A stretch of DNA of 32,160 nt from Chitinophagia bacterium. Its GTDB lineage: Bacteria > Bacteroidota > Bacteroidia > Chitinophagales > Chitinophagaceae. This document shows, one piece after another, positions 1 through 8,064 of the stretch. A program made the position numbers and the translations under genes. The DNA lies in NCBI GenBank assembly GCA_009924165.1, contig RFSD01000004.1:1-32160 (forward strand). The letters are read 5' to 3'. The notes beneath the pieces were generated by a model, which worked only from the letters and a program-made list of their open reading frames with translations, did no database searches and was not told where the DNA came from. The number at the start of each line of letters is the position of its first letter. The stretch's first letter is position 1.

Positions 1-29
1 TTAAAAAAATAAATTTTTCTATTTTTTAA

Positions 30-1028
30 TTATACGATTCCTTTAGACACAAGATACTCTGCAATTTGAACTGCATTCGTAGCGGCACCTTTACGAAGAT
101 TATCACTTACAATCCACATATTTAAAGTCTTTGCTTGCGTTTCATCTCTACGCAATCTGCCTACAAATACATCGTCTTTATCATGTGCCCATAATGGCAT
201 TGGATAAAACTGTGCTGCATCATCTTGTTGCACCATCACACCAGGAGCTTGAGTCAATAATGCAGTCAATTCTTTTAAATCAAATTCATTTTCAAATTCT
301 ACATTCACACTTTCACTATGACCACCCACTACTGGAATACGAACGGTGGTCGCAGTTACCTTAATAGAGTCGTCTCGCATGATCTTACAAGTCTCTTTAA
401 TCATTTTCATTTCTTCCTTAGTATAACCATTCTCTAAAAAAACATCTATCTGCGGAATTACATTTAAGTCTATCTGATATTTATAAGCCATTTGGTCGGC
501 TGATAATTTTTCCCCACCGCGCTCATTAAATAATTGGTCTACAGCTTTTTTACCTGTTCCAGTGACACTTTGATAAGTGCTCACTACGACTCTTTTAATT
601 TTATATTTTTGATGTAAAGGTTGCAATGCCACCACCATTTGTATGGTCGAGCAATTAGGATTCGCAATGATAAAATCCTCTGCAGTTAATACAGAAGCAT
701 TTACTTCTGGTACAACTAATTTTTTGGTTGGATCCATTCTCCATGCCGAAGAATTATCAATGACACGAATACCAGCAGCGGCATATTTTGGGGCCCACTC
801 TAAAGATGTTGTTCCTCCAGCAGAAAAAATAGCTATAGTAGGTTTTGCTGCAATACCGTCTTCTAAACTTACAATTTTATATTGTTTGCCATTGAAGCTT
901 ACCGCTTTACCAACTGAACGCATCGATGCAACTGGAACTAAATCAGTTACCGGGAAATGACGCTCTGCAAGTACTTGTAAGATTTTGGTGCCTACTAAAC
1001 CTGTGGCACCAACAACTGCAACTTTCAT
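30..1028 (-). CDS. asd: Aspartate-semialdehyde dehydrogenase
   Basis: This cytoplasmic enzyme reduces aspartyl-4-phosphate to aspartate semialdehyde with NADPH, the branch point towards lysine/diaminopimelate, threonine and methionine. The 332-residue protein has the usual family length. It opens with a Rossmann strand and the dinucleotide loop GATGLVG (residues 7-13). The catalytic cysteine is C126 in NPNCSTIQ, and the acid/base histidine is H237 in GGHSES, preceded by the substrate-binding arginine near 230 (VRIPVVGG). All key residues are present. The gene lies 24 bp downstream of the sugar kinase on the same strand and has no promoter-like box of its own, so it is probably the second gene of that operon. 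The 29 bases between its stop codon and the window edge are AT-rich and hold nothing I can name. Confidence 0.97.
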   Translation of the reverse strand: MKVAVVGATGLVGTKILQVLAERHFPVTDLVPVASMRSVGKAVSFNGKQYKIVSLEDGIAAKPTIAIFSAGGTTSLEWAPKYAAAGIRVIDNSSAWRMDPTKKLVVPEVNASVLTAEDFIIANPNCSTIQMVVALQPLHQKYKIKRVVVSTYQSVTGTGKKAVDQLFNERGGEKLSADQMAYKYQIDLNVIPQIDVFLENGYTKEEMKMIKETCKIMRDDSIKVTATTVRIPVVGGHSESVNVEFENEFDLKELTALLTQAPGVMVQQDDAAQFYPMPLWAHDKDDVFVGRLRRDETQAKTLNMWIVSDNLRKGAATNAVQIAEYLVSKGIV

Positions 1029-1052
1029 ATTTTAAATTAAAAAAAATAAATG

Positions 1053-1973
1053 TTAAACCAACTCAATATCAAAGTTCACTAACTGCACAAAAGAGGCCAC
1101 ACGTGCTTTGATATCTTCCGCATTGATTTCTGTCAAACGCTGTGTACCAAATTTCTCTACACAAAAACTTGCCATTGCACTACCTAAGATGATTGCAGTC
1201 TTCATATTTTCAAATGAAATGTCTTTTGTTTTTGCTAAATGGGCTACAAATCCACCTGCGAAAGTATCACCAGCACCAGTTGGATCAAATACTTCCTCTA
1301 ATGGCAATGCTGGAGCAAAGAAAACTTCGTTTTCATGGAATAATAAAGCACCATGTTCACCTTTTTTGATGATCACATACTTTGGACCCATTTCCATAAT
1401 TTTTTTCGCTGCTTTTACTAAACTGTACTCGCCACTTAATTGTCTTGCTTCACTATCATTCACTAATAAAACATCTACCAAACTAATGGTATGTTTTAAA
1501 TCATCCATCATAATTTCCATCCAAAAATTCATCGTATCCATCACGATTAATTTTGGTCTATTTCTCATTTGTTTAATCACACTGCTTTGTACAGATGGCA
1601 CTAAATTCCCCAACATTAAAATTTCACAATCCTGATAACTTTCTGGAACAACTGGTTGGAAATTTTCCAACACATTTAATTGTGTATCTAAAGTATCTCG
1701 CGTGTTCATATCTAAATGATATTTACCGCTCCAGAAAAAAGTCTTTTCATCTTTTTTAATTTGAACGCCTTCTAGTACGACACCTCTTGCAGTCAAAGCA
1801 TCTAATTCTGCTTGCGGGAAATCTCCCCCAACCACTGAGATTTGCTTTACTGGAGTAAAATTTGAAGCGCACCAAGCAATATAAGTTGCAGCTCCGCCAA
1901 TAATTTTATCACTTTTCCCAAAAGGGGTTTCAATGGCATCAAAAGCCATAGATCCAACAACTACTAAAGACAT
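1053..1973 (-). CDS. PfkB/ribokinase-family sugar or nucleoside kinase
   Basis: This is a cytoplasmic ATP-dependent kinase of the ribokinase/PfkB fold; its substrate cannot be read from sequence. The N-terminus MSLVVVGSMAFD is the first strand of the fold, followed by the GGAATY substrate-side glycine motif. The C-terminal PfkB signature DPTGAGDTFAGGF carries the catalytic aspartate (GAGD) and the anion hole. The reading frame stays open to 2108, but the extra 45 residues look non-coding, and a promoter (1998-2030) lies inside that extension. I therefore choose the ATG at 1973, giving 306 residues, normal for the family. It is followed 24 bp later by asd, so the two are probably co-transcribed, although no functional link is obvious. 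Adenosine kinase-like or fructokinase-like activity are both possible. Confidence 0.9.
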   Translation of the reverse strand: MSLVVVGSMAFDAIETPFGKSDKIIGGAATYIAWCASNFTPVKQISVVGGDFPQAELDALTARGVVLEGVQIKKDEKTFFWSGKYHLDMNTRDTLDTQLNVLENFQPVVPESYQDCEILMLGNLVPSVQSSVIKQMRNRPKLIVMDTMNFWMEIMMDDLKHTISLVDVLLVNDSEARQLSGEYSLVKAAKKIMEMGPKYVIIKKGEHGALLFHENEVFFAPALPLEEVFDPTGAGDTFAGGFVAHLAKTKDISFENMKTAIILGSAMASFCVEKFGTQRLTEINAEDIKARVASFVQLVNFDIELV

Positions 1974-1997
1974 GTTTAAATTTTTGATTTTCAGCTG

Positions 1998-2030
1998 CGA
2001 AACTACGATTTTTAAGACATCCTTCCCAAA
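1998..2030 (-). promoter_or_regulatory. Bacteroidota-type promoter for kinase-asd operon
   Basis: Reading the minus strand, TTTG (2030-2027) is followed after 21 bases by TAGTTTCG (2005-1998), one mismatch from the Bacteroidota consensus TTTG-N19-21-TAnnTTTG. It ends 24 bases before the chosen ATG at 1973. It lies inside the alternative N-terminal extension of the kinase, which supports the shorter start. The rest of the 199-base gap (1974-2172) is AT-rich and also contains the divergent tetR promoter. Confidence 0.55.
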
Positions 2031-2138
2031 GCAATCTACATTGACGTGAATCAACGAACACAACTGCTTGATTACCAAAAAACTAACAAAATCGAATGAA
2101 TTAATCAAAAATTAACCAAAACCTTGGCTTTTATTCGA

Positions 2139-2146
2139 TAATTTTG
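2139..2146 (+). promoter_or_regulatory. -7 box for tetR-type gene
   Basis: TAATTTTG matches the Bacteroidota -7 consensus TAnnTTTG exactly and lies 26 bases before the ATG. I see no convincing -33 TTTG at the right distance. A short inverted pair CTTGG (2123-2127) / CCAAG (2149-2153) flanks the box. It could be an operator for autoregulation but is too short to rely on. Confidence 0.45.
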
Positions 2147-2172
2147 TACCAAGAAAAGCTCAAAATATCATT

Positions 2173-2769
2173 ATGGCAAGAATCAAAACAGAAAAAAACG
2201 GGTCCAGAAAAGACGTCATTGTAAGAAAAGCTGCAACGCTTTTTAGAGAAAAAGGGTATAAGGCAGCTAGTATGCGCGATTTAGCAGAAGCGGTTGGGGT
2301 GGAAGCTGCAAGTTTGTACAACCATATTAAATCAAAAAGTGAGTTATTGCATGAATTAGTATTCAATGTAGCCAATCGTTTTGTGTTAAAAATTGATGAG
2401 ATTGAATCTGAGCAAATTAGTTCATTGAAGAAAATGGAGAAGATCCTACGATTCCATATTGTAGAGATGATACATCATTACGAAGAAGTATATGTAAGCG
2501 ATAGAGAATGGAAGCATCTTTCTGATCCTTATTTATCCAATTACCAAAATCAAAGAAGGGTATATCGTAAAAGATTGGCCGCAATCATTGAAGAAGGGAT
2601 TAGGAATAAGGAAATCAAGCAGATTGATGCCCCTACTGTGGTCCTTATATTCTTGCATGCTGTGAGTGGCATTGAAAGCTGGCACCGTTCAACTAAAAAA
2701 ATCAGCGCAGAGGAATTAGAAGAAAATATGGTTGCCATTTTAATTGATGGCCTAAAGGCAAATAGTTAA
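2173..2769 (+). CDS. TetR/AcrR-family transcriptional regulator
   Basis: This is a ligand-responsive DNA-binding repressor of 198 residues, typical for the family. Residues about 12-58 form the TetR helix-turn-helix domain: an initial helix (IVRKAATLFREKGY) and then the turn and recognition helix around MRDLAEAVGVEAASLYNHI. The C-terminal half is all-helical with a segment HAVSGIESWHR. That resembles the ligand domain of regulators of acyl-CoA or aromatic catabolism (KstR2/PaaR-like), but the assignment is only by resemblance. The gene stands alone: a divergent kinase operon on one side and a strong terminator before obg on the other, so no target is apparent from context. It may regulate itself or genes elsewhere. 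Confidence 0.93.
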   Translation: MARIKTEKNGSRKDVIVRKAATLFREKGYKAASMRDLAEAVGVEAASLYNHIKSKSELLHELVFNVANRFVLKIDEIESEQISSLKKMEKILRFHIVEMIHHYEEVYVSDREWKHLSDPYLSNYQNQRRVYRKRLAAIIEEGIRNKEIKQIDAPTVVLIFLHAVSGIESWHRSTKKISAEELEENMVAILIDGLKANS

Positions 2770-2800
2770 TCTAGTTCAATTAAACCCGTCCTAAGCAAAA

Positions 2801-2840
2801 TAATAAAAAGCCTTCTCAAAAAAGAGAAGGCTTTTTATTA
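2801..2840 (+). terminator. Intrinsic terminator after tetR-type gene
   Basis: A perfect 17-bp inverted repeat (2801-2817 and 2824-2840) is separated by a six-A loop. The core is AAGCCTTCTC/GAGAAGGCTT, flanked by an A-run on the left and a T-run on the right. It lies 31 bases after the tetR stop and just upstream of the obg -7 box, so it insulates obg from read-through. The symmetric A/T flanks mean it could work in both directions. Confidence 0.92.
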
Positions 2841-2864
2841 AATTAAATTACCGCTTGATTGTAG

Positions 2865-2872
2865 TAACTTTG
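2865..2872 (+). promoter_or_regulatory. -7 box for obg
   Basis: TAACTTTG fits TAnnTTTG exactly and lies 19 bases before the GTG start of obg. The -33 region falls on the T-rich right arm of the preceding terminator and has no clear TTTG. Confidence 0.5.
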
Positions 2873-2891
2873 TAGCTTATAAAAAGTATTT

Positions 2892-3899
2892 GTGTCAGAA
2901 AGAAATAATTTCATTGATTACATCCGAATTTTTGCCCATAGTGGTCATGGCGGAGCTGGGTGTAGACATTTTCTTAGAAATAAATTAACAGCCAAGGGTG
3001 GACCTGATGGTGGTGATGGAGGAAGAGGTGGACATGTTATCCTAAGAGGTAATTCACAGCTTTGGACCTTATTGCATTTACGTTATCATAAAAATGTATT
3101 GGCAAAGGATGGAGAGAATGGCTCTAAAAATAAATGTACTGGTAAAGACGGTGAAGATATCATTATTGAAGTACCATTGGGTACCATCGCTAGAGACGAG
3201 GAAACTGGTGCAATAGAAGCAGAAATTTTACATGATGGACAAGAAATAGTTTGGTTGAAAGGTGGACGAGGTGGTTTGGGTAATTGTAATTTTGCCACAC
3301 CAACACAACAGGTACCTGAATATGCGCAACCTGGTGAAGAAGGTATAGAAGGATGGAAACAAATAGAATTAAAAGTACTTGCAGATGTTGGATTGGTAGG
3401 CTTCCCAAATGCAGGTAAGTCAACACTCTTGTCGGCCATTACTGCCGCAAAGCCAAAAATTGCTAATTACGCTTTTACCACATTGACCCCTCAGTTAGGT
3501 ATGGTTGAATACAGAAACAATCGATCCTTCTGTATTGCAGATTTACCTGGAATCATCGAAGGCGCTGCCGAAGGAAAAGGTTTAGGACATCGATTCTTAA
3601 GACATATCGAAAGAAATGCCGTATTGCTTTTCTTAATTCCAGCAGACTCCAATGACCATAAAAAAGAATTCGAAATTTTAAAGAATGAGTTGAATGAGTT
3701 CAATCCTGAATTGTTACAAAAAGATTTCATTATCGCAATCAGTAAATCAGATTTACTGGACCAAGAATTAATGGACGCGATTGAAAAAGAATTACCAGAA
3801 AATATTCCACATATTTTTATCTCTTCTGCAATTTCTAAAAACTTAATGGAACTAAAAGATTTATTGTGGCAGACACTGAATAAACCGGTCAACGCATAA
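2892..3899 (+). CDS. obg: GTPase Obg/CgtA (50S ribosome assembly)
   Basis: Obg is an essential GTPase that binds the large ribosomal subunit and links ribosome assembly to stress. Residues 1-160 form the glycine-rich Obg fold (for example [25 protein letters not shown]). The G domain follows: G1 GFPNAGKS (170-177), G3 DLPG (217-220) with the family run [11 protein letters not shown]4 SKSD (284-287) and G5 SSA (311-313). G4 has serine where the classical motif is NKxD. The protein ends soon after the G domain at 335 residues, so the OCT domain found in many Gram-positive Obg proteins is absent. The start is a GTG at 2892, the only start that keeps the conserved N-terminus. It has its own promoter and ends in a bidirectional terminator shared with typA. 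Confidence 0.96.
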   Translation: MSERNNFIDYIRIFAHSGHGGAGCRHFLRNKLTAKGGPDGGDGGRGGHVILRGNSQLWTLLHLRYHKNVLAKDGENGSKNKCTGKDGEDIIIEVPLGTIARDEETGAIEAEILHDGQEIVWLKGGRGGLGNCNFATPTQQVPEYAQPGEEGIEGWKQIELKVLADVGLVGFPNAGKSTLLSAITAAKPKIANYAFTTLTPQLGMVEYRNNRSFCIADLPGIIEGAAEGKGLGHRFLRHIERNAVLLFLIPADSNDHKKEFEILKNELNEFNPELLQKDFIIAISKSDLLDQELMDAIEKELPENIPHIFISSAISKNLMELKDLLWQTLNKPVNA

Positions 3900-3961
3900 G
3901 CACTCAATTTATATTCAATTCTACTTGATTAATCGAATGTGCATTTTAAGATAAAAACATC

Positions 3962-4007
3962 GTATAAAAAAAGAGTCTCAATTTTCATTGAGACTCTTTT
4001 TTTATAC
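3962..4007. terminator. Bidirectional intrinsic terminator between obg and typA
   Basis: A perfect 21-bp inverted repeat (3962-3982 / 3987-4007) with a four-base loop TTTC. The core GAGTCTCAAT/ATTGAGACTC is bordered by seven As on one side and seven Ts on the other, so both strands yield a hairpin followed by a U-run. It lies between the converging stop codons of obg (3899) and typA (4023) and should end both transcripts. Confidence 0.95.
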
Positions 4008-4022
4008 TTTAAGCGTACCTGC

Positions 4023-5825
4023 TTATTGAGCAGATTGTTTTGTTGCTTTACTTCGCTCATTCTCGTCCAATAAAGACTTACGCATACGAACCGACTTTGG
4101 TGTCACCTCGATACACTCGTCAAATTGAATATACTCCATACACTCTTCTAAAGTGTATTGAACTTTTGGTGTGATACGAACGCTATCATCACTTCCGCTT
4201 GCACGGTGGTTGGTTAATTTTTTCATCTCCACAGCGTTGATATTCAAATCACCTGGCTTAATGTGTTCAGCTAATACTTGACCAGCATATACCTCTTCAC
4301 CTGGCTCGATAAAGAAACGACCTCTATCTTGTAATTTATCAATTGAATATGCAGTTGTAGTACCGCCTGTTTTTGCGATCAACACACCATTACTTCTTCC
4401 CGGAATTGGCCCTTTCCAAGGCTTGTATTCATTAAAACGGTGTGCCATTACAGCTTCACCTGCTGTTTGTGTTAACATTTGAGAACGTAATCCAATCAAA
4501 CCTCTAGAAGGAATATCAAATTCTAAGTGTTGCATGGTACCCTTCGATTCCATGATCAACATTTCACCTTTCTTTTGGGTGACTAAGTCAATTACTTTAC
4601 CACTATAATCGGCTGGTACATCTACTACTAATATTTCAAATGGCTCATGTTTCTTTCCATCAATATCTTTTACCAAAACTTGAGGATTTCCTACAGTTAA
4701 TTCATAACCTTCACGACGCATTGTCTCTACCAATACACCTAAGTGTAAGATACCACGACCATACACCAAGAAGCTATCCGCACTATCTGTTTCTTCTACA
4801 CGTAATGCTAAATTCTTTTCAGTTTCTTTCAACAAACGATCACGAATATGTCGAGAAGTAACAAACTTTCCTTCTTTACCAAAGAAAGGTGAGTTGTTAA
4901 TACTAAAAGTCATACTCATTGTAGGTTCATCTACACTGATAACTGGTAATGCTTCAGGATTTTCTGGATCAGCAATCGTATCACCAATATTGAATTCTTC
5001 TAAACCAACAACAGCACATAAGTCGCCAGAAACTACTTCTGTTACTTTACGCTTACCCATTCCTTCGAATACGTATAATTCTTTTACTTTATTTTTTTTA
5101 ATGCTACCATTTGCTTGCACCAAAACAATATTTTGGTTTTCTTTAATGGTACCTCTTTCTACTTTTCCGATCGCAATACGACCTAAGAAAGTAGAATAAT
5201 CTAATGAAGTGATTTGCATTTGTGTATGTCCTTCTTTTACATCTGGACCTGGAACATATTTTAAAATACCATCCATTAAAGGTGTGATATCTTCACATTG
5301 AGTCAATGATTCATTAAACCAACCATTTTTTCCGCTACCATAAAAAGTAGGGAAGTTCAATTGCTCTTCGGTTGCATCTAGGTTGAAGAATAATTCAAAT
5401 ACAGCATCGTGCACTTCGTCAGGACGACAGTTTTCCTTATCCACTTTATTGATAATTACAATTGGTTTTAAATTCAATTGCAATGCTTTTTGTAATACAA
5501 AACGAGTTTGTGGCATTGGTCCTTCAAAAGCATCCACCAACAAACAAACACCGTCAGCCATTTTCAAAACACGCTCTACCTCACCACCAAAGTCAGAGTG
5601 ACCTGGGGTATCGATTACGTTAATTTTTACACCTTTATAGGTTACTGAAGCGTTCTTACTTAAAATAGTAATACCTCTTTCACGCTCCAACTCGTTGCTA
5701 TCCATGATCAAGTCTCCAGTCTCCTGGTTATCTCTGAATACTTTTGTTGTGTGTAATATTTTGTCTACCAAGGTTGTTTTACCGTGGTCAACGTGCGCGA
5801 TAATCGCGATGTTTCTTATTTCCAT
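4023..5825 (-). CDS. typA: Translational GTPase TypA/BipA
   Basis: TypA is an EF-G-like GTPase that binds ribosomes and helps 50S assembly and growth under stress or cold. At 600 residues it has the standard length. G motifs: G1 AHVDHGKT (10-17), G2 RGIT, G3 DTPGH followed by SDFGGEVERV, and G4 NKVD. After the G domain come a beta-barrel domain II, EF-G domain III/V-like regions and the TypA-specific C-terminal part with the GLIGLRSQMLT and KTGGTTTAYSI segments. It is preceded by its own -7 box and ends at the terminator shared with obg. The pairing of two ribosome-associated GTPases tail to tail is notable, but they are not co-transcribed. Confidence 0.97.
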   Translation of the reverse strand: MEIRNIAIIAHVDHGKTTLVDKILHTTKVFRDNQETGDLIMDSNELERERGITILSKNASVTYKGVKINVIDTPGHSDFGGEVERVLKMADGVCLLVDAFEGPMPQTRFVLQKALQLNLKPIVIINKVDKENCRPDEVHDAVFELFFNLDATEEQLNFPTFYGSGKNGWFNESLTQCEDITPLMDGILKYVPGPDVKEGHTQMQITSLDYSTFLGRIAIGKVERGTIKENQNIVLVQANGSIKKNKVKELYVFEGMGKRKVTEVVSGDLCAVVGLEEFNIGDTIADPENPEALPVISVDEPTMSMTFSINNSPFFGKEGKFVTSRHIRDRLLKETEKNLALRVEETDSADSFLVYGRGILHLGVLVETMRREGYELTVGNPQVLVKDIDGKKHEPFEILVVDVPADYSGKVIDLVTQKKGEMLIMESKGTMQHLEFDIPSRGLIGLRSQMLTQTAGEAVMAHRFNEYKPWKGPIPGRSNGVLIAKTGGTTTAYSIDKLQDRGRFFIEPGEEVYAGQVLAEHIKPGDLNINAVEMKKLTNHRASGSDDSVRITPKVQYTLEECMEYIQFDECIEVTPKSVRMRKSLLDENERSKATKQSAQ

Positions 5826-5842
5826 GTACTGTTTTGAGGGTG

Positions 5843-5850
5843 CAAAGGTA
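5843..5850 (-). promoter_or_regulatory. -7 box for typA
   Basis: On the minus strand TACCTTTG (5850-5843) matches TAnnTTTG exactly and lies 17 bases before the typA ATG at 5825. An eight-T run centred about 22 bases upstream replaces a clear TTTG. This indicates that typA is transcribed independently of the acyltransferase gene 76 bp upstream on the same strand. Confidence 0.6.
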
Positions 5851-5901
5851 CGCCGTTTACAGTCCTAAAAAAAACAATTGGGAAAAAAGGGTGACAATGC
5901 A

Positions 5902-6996
5902 CTAAATTCGGATATATATTTTAAATTTATCTAATACATAACCCAATAGCCAGCAAAGTAACATGAAGGAAATGGCAAAGAAAAGAGATCCCCAATAAGG
6001 GTTAAAATGAGTGAATCCTAGTTGATACAACCAGTCAAAAGCACTTGCATAACCAGTAGGCCCTTTTAGTAAGTTCAAACTAACAAGAAAAATCTCAGAA
6101 AAAAGGTAGATCACGAGCGGATTTTTACCAAAAATTCCAAAAAATCTAGAAAATTGATGTTGACGATTGATGTCTACCCTGTAAATGATGGTTGCCAGGA
6201 TAATCATATTTAATCCAATTGTTAGCACTACAAAGGAACTGGTCCAAAGTTTTTTGTTAATAGGAAATTCAAAATCCCACATAAAGGCTAAAAATACAAA
6301 GCCAGCACCCCACATAAATAGGTGCGTTAACCCTTCATAGGTTTTCCCATTTGTTTGTATAAAGTTACCAATGATAAAGCCCACTAAAATATTTACAATC
6401 GCTGGCAAAGTGCTTAGCAAACCTTCTGGATCAAAAGCGATATCCTCACCTTGGTATAAATGGTTTGGCCCGAGTAAGTATAGATCCAATCTTAAAACCG
6501 CATTTCCAGTTAAACTGAAAGGATCTCCAGATTGGCCAAAACGAACAGCAAGATACCAATAGGTCAACAATAATACAGCAGTCAATACCTTGACCACTCT
6601 TTCATGCATAAAATGCGCAAACAAAGCTGCAAATAAGTATGCGAGTGCAATACGTTGTAAAACACCAAAAATTCTAGTATCCTGCAAGTCACCTGTGAAT
6701 GGGAACCAGTACATTAAAAAGCCAAGGACAAATAAAATAAAACTGCGTTTAAAAATGGTAAGCAGCACTTTTGCTCTACCCGCTTTTTCTAAATTGGGTA
6801 AAACAAAACTTAGTGAGTTACCTATTGCAAATAAAAAGGATGGAAAAACCAAATCGGTCGGTGTAAAGCCATGCCAGTTTGCATGTCTAAAAGGTGCAAA
6901 AGTATGCAATTCATCTCCTGGTGTATTGACAATGATCATCAAGCAAATTGTCATACCTCGAAAAACATCCAATGATAAAAACCTTTCTTTATTCAT
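5902..6996 (-). CDS. NagX/HGSNAT-like (DUF5009) membrane acyltransferase
   Basis: This 364-residue, strongly hydrophobic protein has about ten membrane segments. It opens with the family signature RFLSLDVFRGMTICLMI, then HANWHGFTPTDLVFPSFLFAIG, which carries conserved histidines and the proline-rich loop of the heparan-alpha-glucosaminide N-acetyltransferase family (COG4299, DUF5009 and neighbours). Family members move acetyl groups across a membrane onto amino sugars; in bacteria they often sit in glycan-use or envelope loci. Here there is no glycan-degradation cluster: the downstream gene is typA, with its own promoter, and a divergent hydrolase lies upstream. The substrate is unknown. The C-terminus ends right after the last membrane helix. 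Confidence 0.85.
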   Translation of the reverse strand: MNKERFLSLDVFRGMTICLMIIVNTPGDELHTFAPFRHANWHGFTPTDLVFPSFLFAIGNSLSFVLPNLEKAGRAKVLLTIFKRSFILFVLGFLMYWFPFTGDLQDTRIFGVLQRIALAYLFAALFAHFMHERVVKVLTAVLLLTYWYLAVRFGQSGDPFSLTGNAVLRLDLYLLGPNHLYQGEDIAFDPEGLLSTLPAIVNILVGFIIGNFIQTNGKTYEGLTHLFMWGAGFVFLAFMWDFEFPINKKLWTSSFVVLTIGLNMIILATIIYRVDINRQHQFSRFFGIFGKNPLVIYLFSEIFLVSLNLLKGPTGYASAFDWLYQLGFTHFNPYWGSLFFAISFMLLCWLLGYVLDKFKIYIRI

Positions 6997-7054
6997 AACT
7001 GCAATTTAGTGGATTTAGATCAGCAAAATATTTTTTTAAGGCAGCCAAAATAAC

Positions 7055-7062
7055 TAGCTTTA
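7055..7062 (+). promoter_or_regulatory. Possible -7 box for alpha/beta hydrolase gene
   Basis: TAGCTTTA is one mismatch from TAnnTTTG and ends 14 bases before the ATG at 7077. No matching -33 box is visible. The 80-base divergent gap (6997-7076) holds nothing else I can name. Confidence 0.3.
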
Positions 7063-7076
7063 AAAAAAATAACCAA

Positions 7077-8060
7077 ATGCGTATATTAAAAATAGTCATT
7101 CTCTCCTTTTTTGCTTTAATTGTTATTTATTTTTTAGGACCTAAACCTCCAAAGCCAGTATTGAACGAGACCTTGCCAACTGTGGCAAGCATCGATACCC
7201 TTGATGCTTATATCAAAGCAATGGAAGCTCCCTATAAGATTAAACCAAACAATGAAGCTAAAATTATTTGGGCAGACAGTAGTAAAACACAAACAGATTA
7301 TGCAATTGTTTATTTACATGGATTTAGCGCAAGCCAAATGGAAGGCGACCCAGTACACCAAAATATTGCTAAACAATTTCACTGTAATTTATACTTAGCA
7401 AGATTAGCAGAACATGGTATTGATACCACCGAAGACCTCATGAATCTAACTGCCGAAAAATATTGGGAATCTGCAAAATTGGCTTATGCAATTGGTAAAC
7501 AAATTGGTAAGAAAGTAATTTTAATGAGTACGTCCACTGGGGGTACTTTAGCATTGCAATTAGCAGCCAATTATCCAGAAATTGCAGGCTTGATTTTGTA
7601 TTCACCTAACATTGAAGTATTTAATCCATCTGCACCATTATTAAATAATCCATGGGGCTTGCAGATAGGTAGAACTGTATTAAAAAGTAATTATGTAGAT
7701 ATTAAATACAAAGACAGCGCTTACCCAAAATATTGGAATACCCATTATAGAATAGAAGCCGTTGTTGCTTTGCAAAATTTATTAGAAGCTACGATGACAG
7801 AAACTACTTTTAAGAAAATTCATCAACCAACATTGGCATTGTATTATTACAAAGACGAAGCGAATCAGGACAATGTAGTAAAAGTGGGTGCCATTCAAAA
7901 AATGATGCAACAAATTGCGACTCCTACTAATTTAAAAATGGAAATGGCAATGCCTAATACAGGCAATCATGTGATTGCTTCTCCAATCGTTTCAAAAGAT
8001 ATTGTAAGTGTAGAACAAGCCACAGCAAAATTCATGCAGGAAATGATTATAAAACAATAA
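7077..8060 (+). CDS. Membrane-anchored alpha/beta hydrolase (serine hydrolase)
   Basis: A 327-residue serine hydrolase resembling carboxylesterases and monoacylglycerol lipases (Hydrolase_4 type). Residues 4-20 are a single hydrophobic N-terminal segment followed by a proline/lysine-rich stretch, suggesting a membrane anchor or uncleaved signal with the catalytic domain outside the cytoplasm. The oxyanion-hole motif is YLHGFSAS (79-86). The nucleophile is probably S153 in MSTSTGG, where the usual first Gly of GxSxG is Ser. The catalytic histidine is H298 in NTGNHVI, and the acid is probably D260 or D265. Its stop lies 4 bases from the stop of the convergent GH130-like gene. The substrate is unknown, but a lipid or ester is likely. 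Confidence 0.85.
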   Translation: MRILKIVILSFFALIVIYFLGPKPPKPVLNETLPTVASIDTLDAYIKAMEAPYKIKPNNEAKIIWADSSKTQTDYAIVYLHGFSASQMEGDPVHQNIAKQFHCNLYLARLAEHGIDTTEDLMNLTAEKYWESAKLAYAIGKQIGKKVILMSTSTGGTLALQLAANYPEIAGLILYSPNIEVFNPSAPLLNNPWGLQIGRTVLKSNYVDIKYKDSAYPKYWNTHYRIEAVVALQNLLEATMTETTFKKIHQPTLALYYYKDEANQDNVVKVGAIQKMMQQIATPTNLKMEMAMPNTGNHVIASPIVSKDIVSVEQATAKFMQEMIIKQ

Positions 8061-8064
8061 CTAA

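Noticed and set aside
1974-2108. 45-residue N-terminal extension of the PfkB kinase
   Set aside because: It precedes the fold's first strand, contains a good promoter and resembles no known domain.
2091-2139. ATCGAAT / ATTCGAT inverted pair upstream of the TetR-type gene
   Set aside because: The arms are separated by 35 bases, unlike compact TetR operators, and are easily found by chance.
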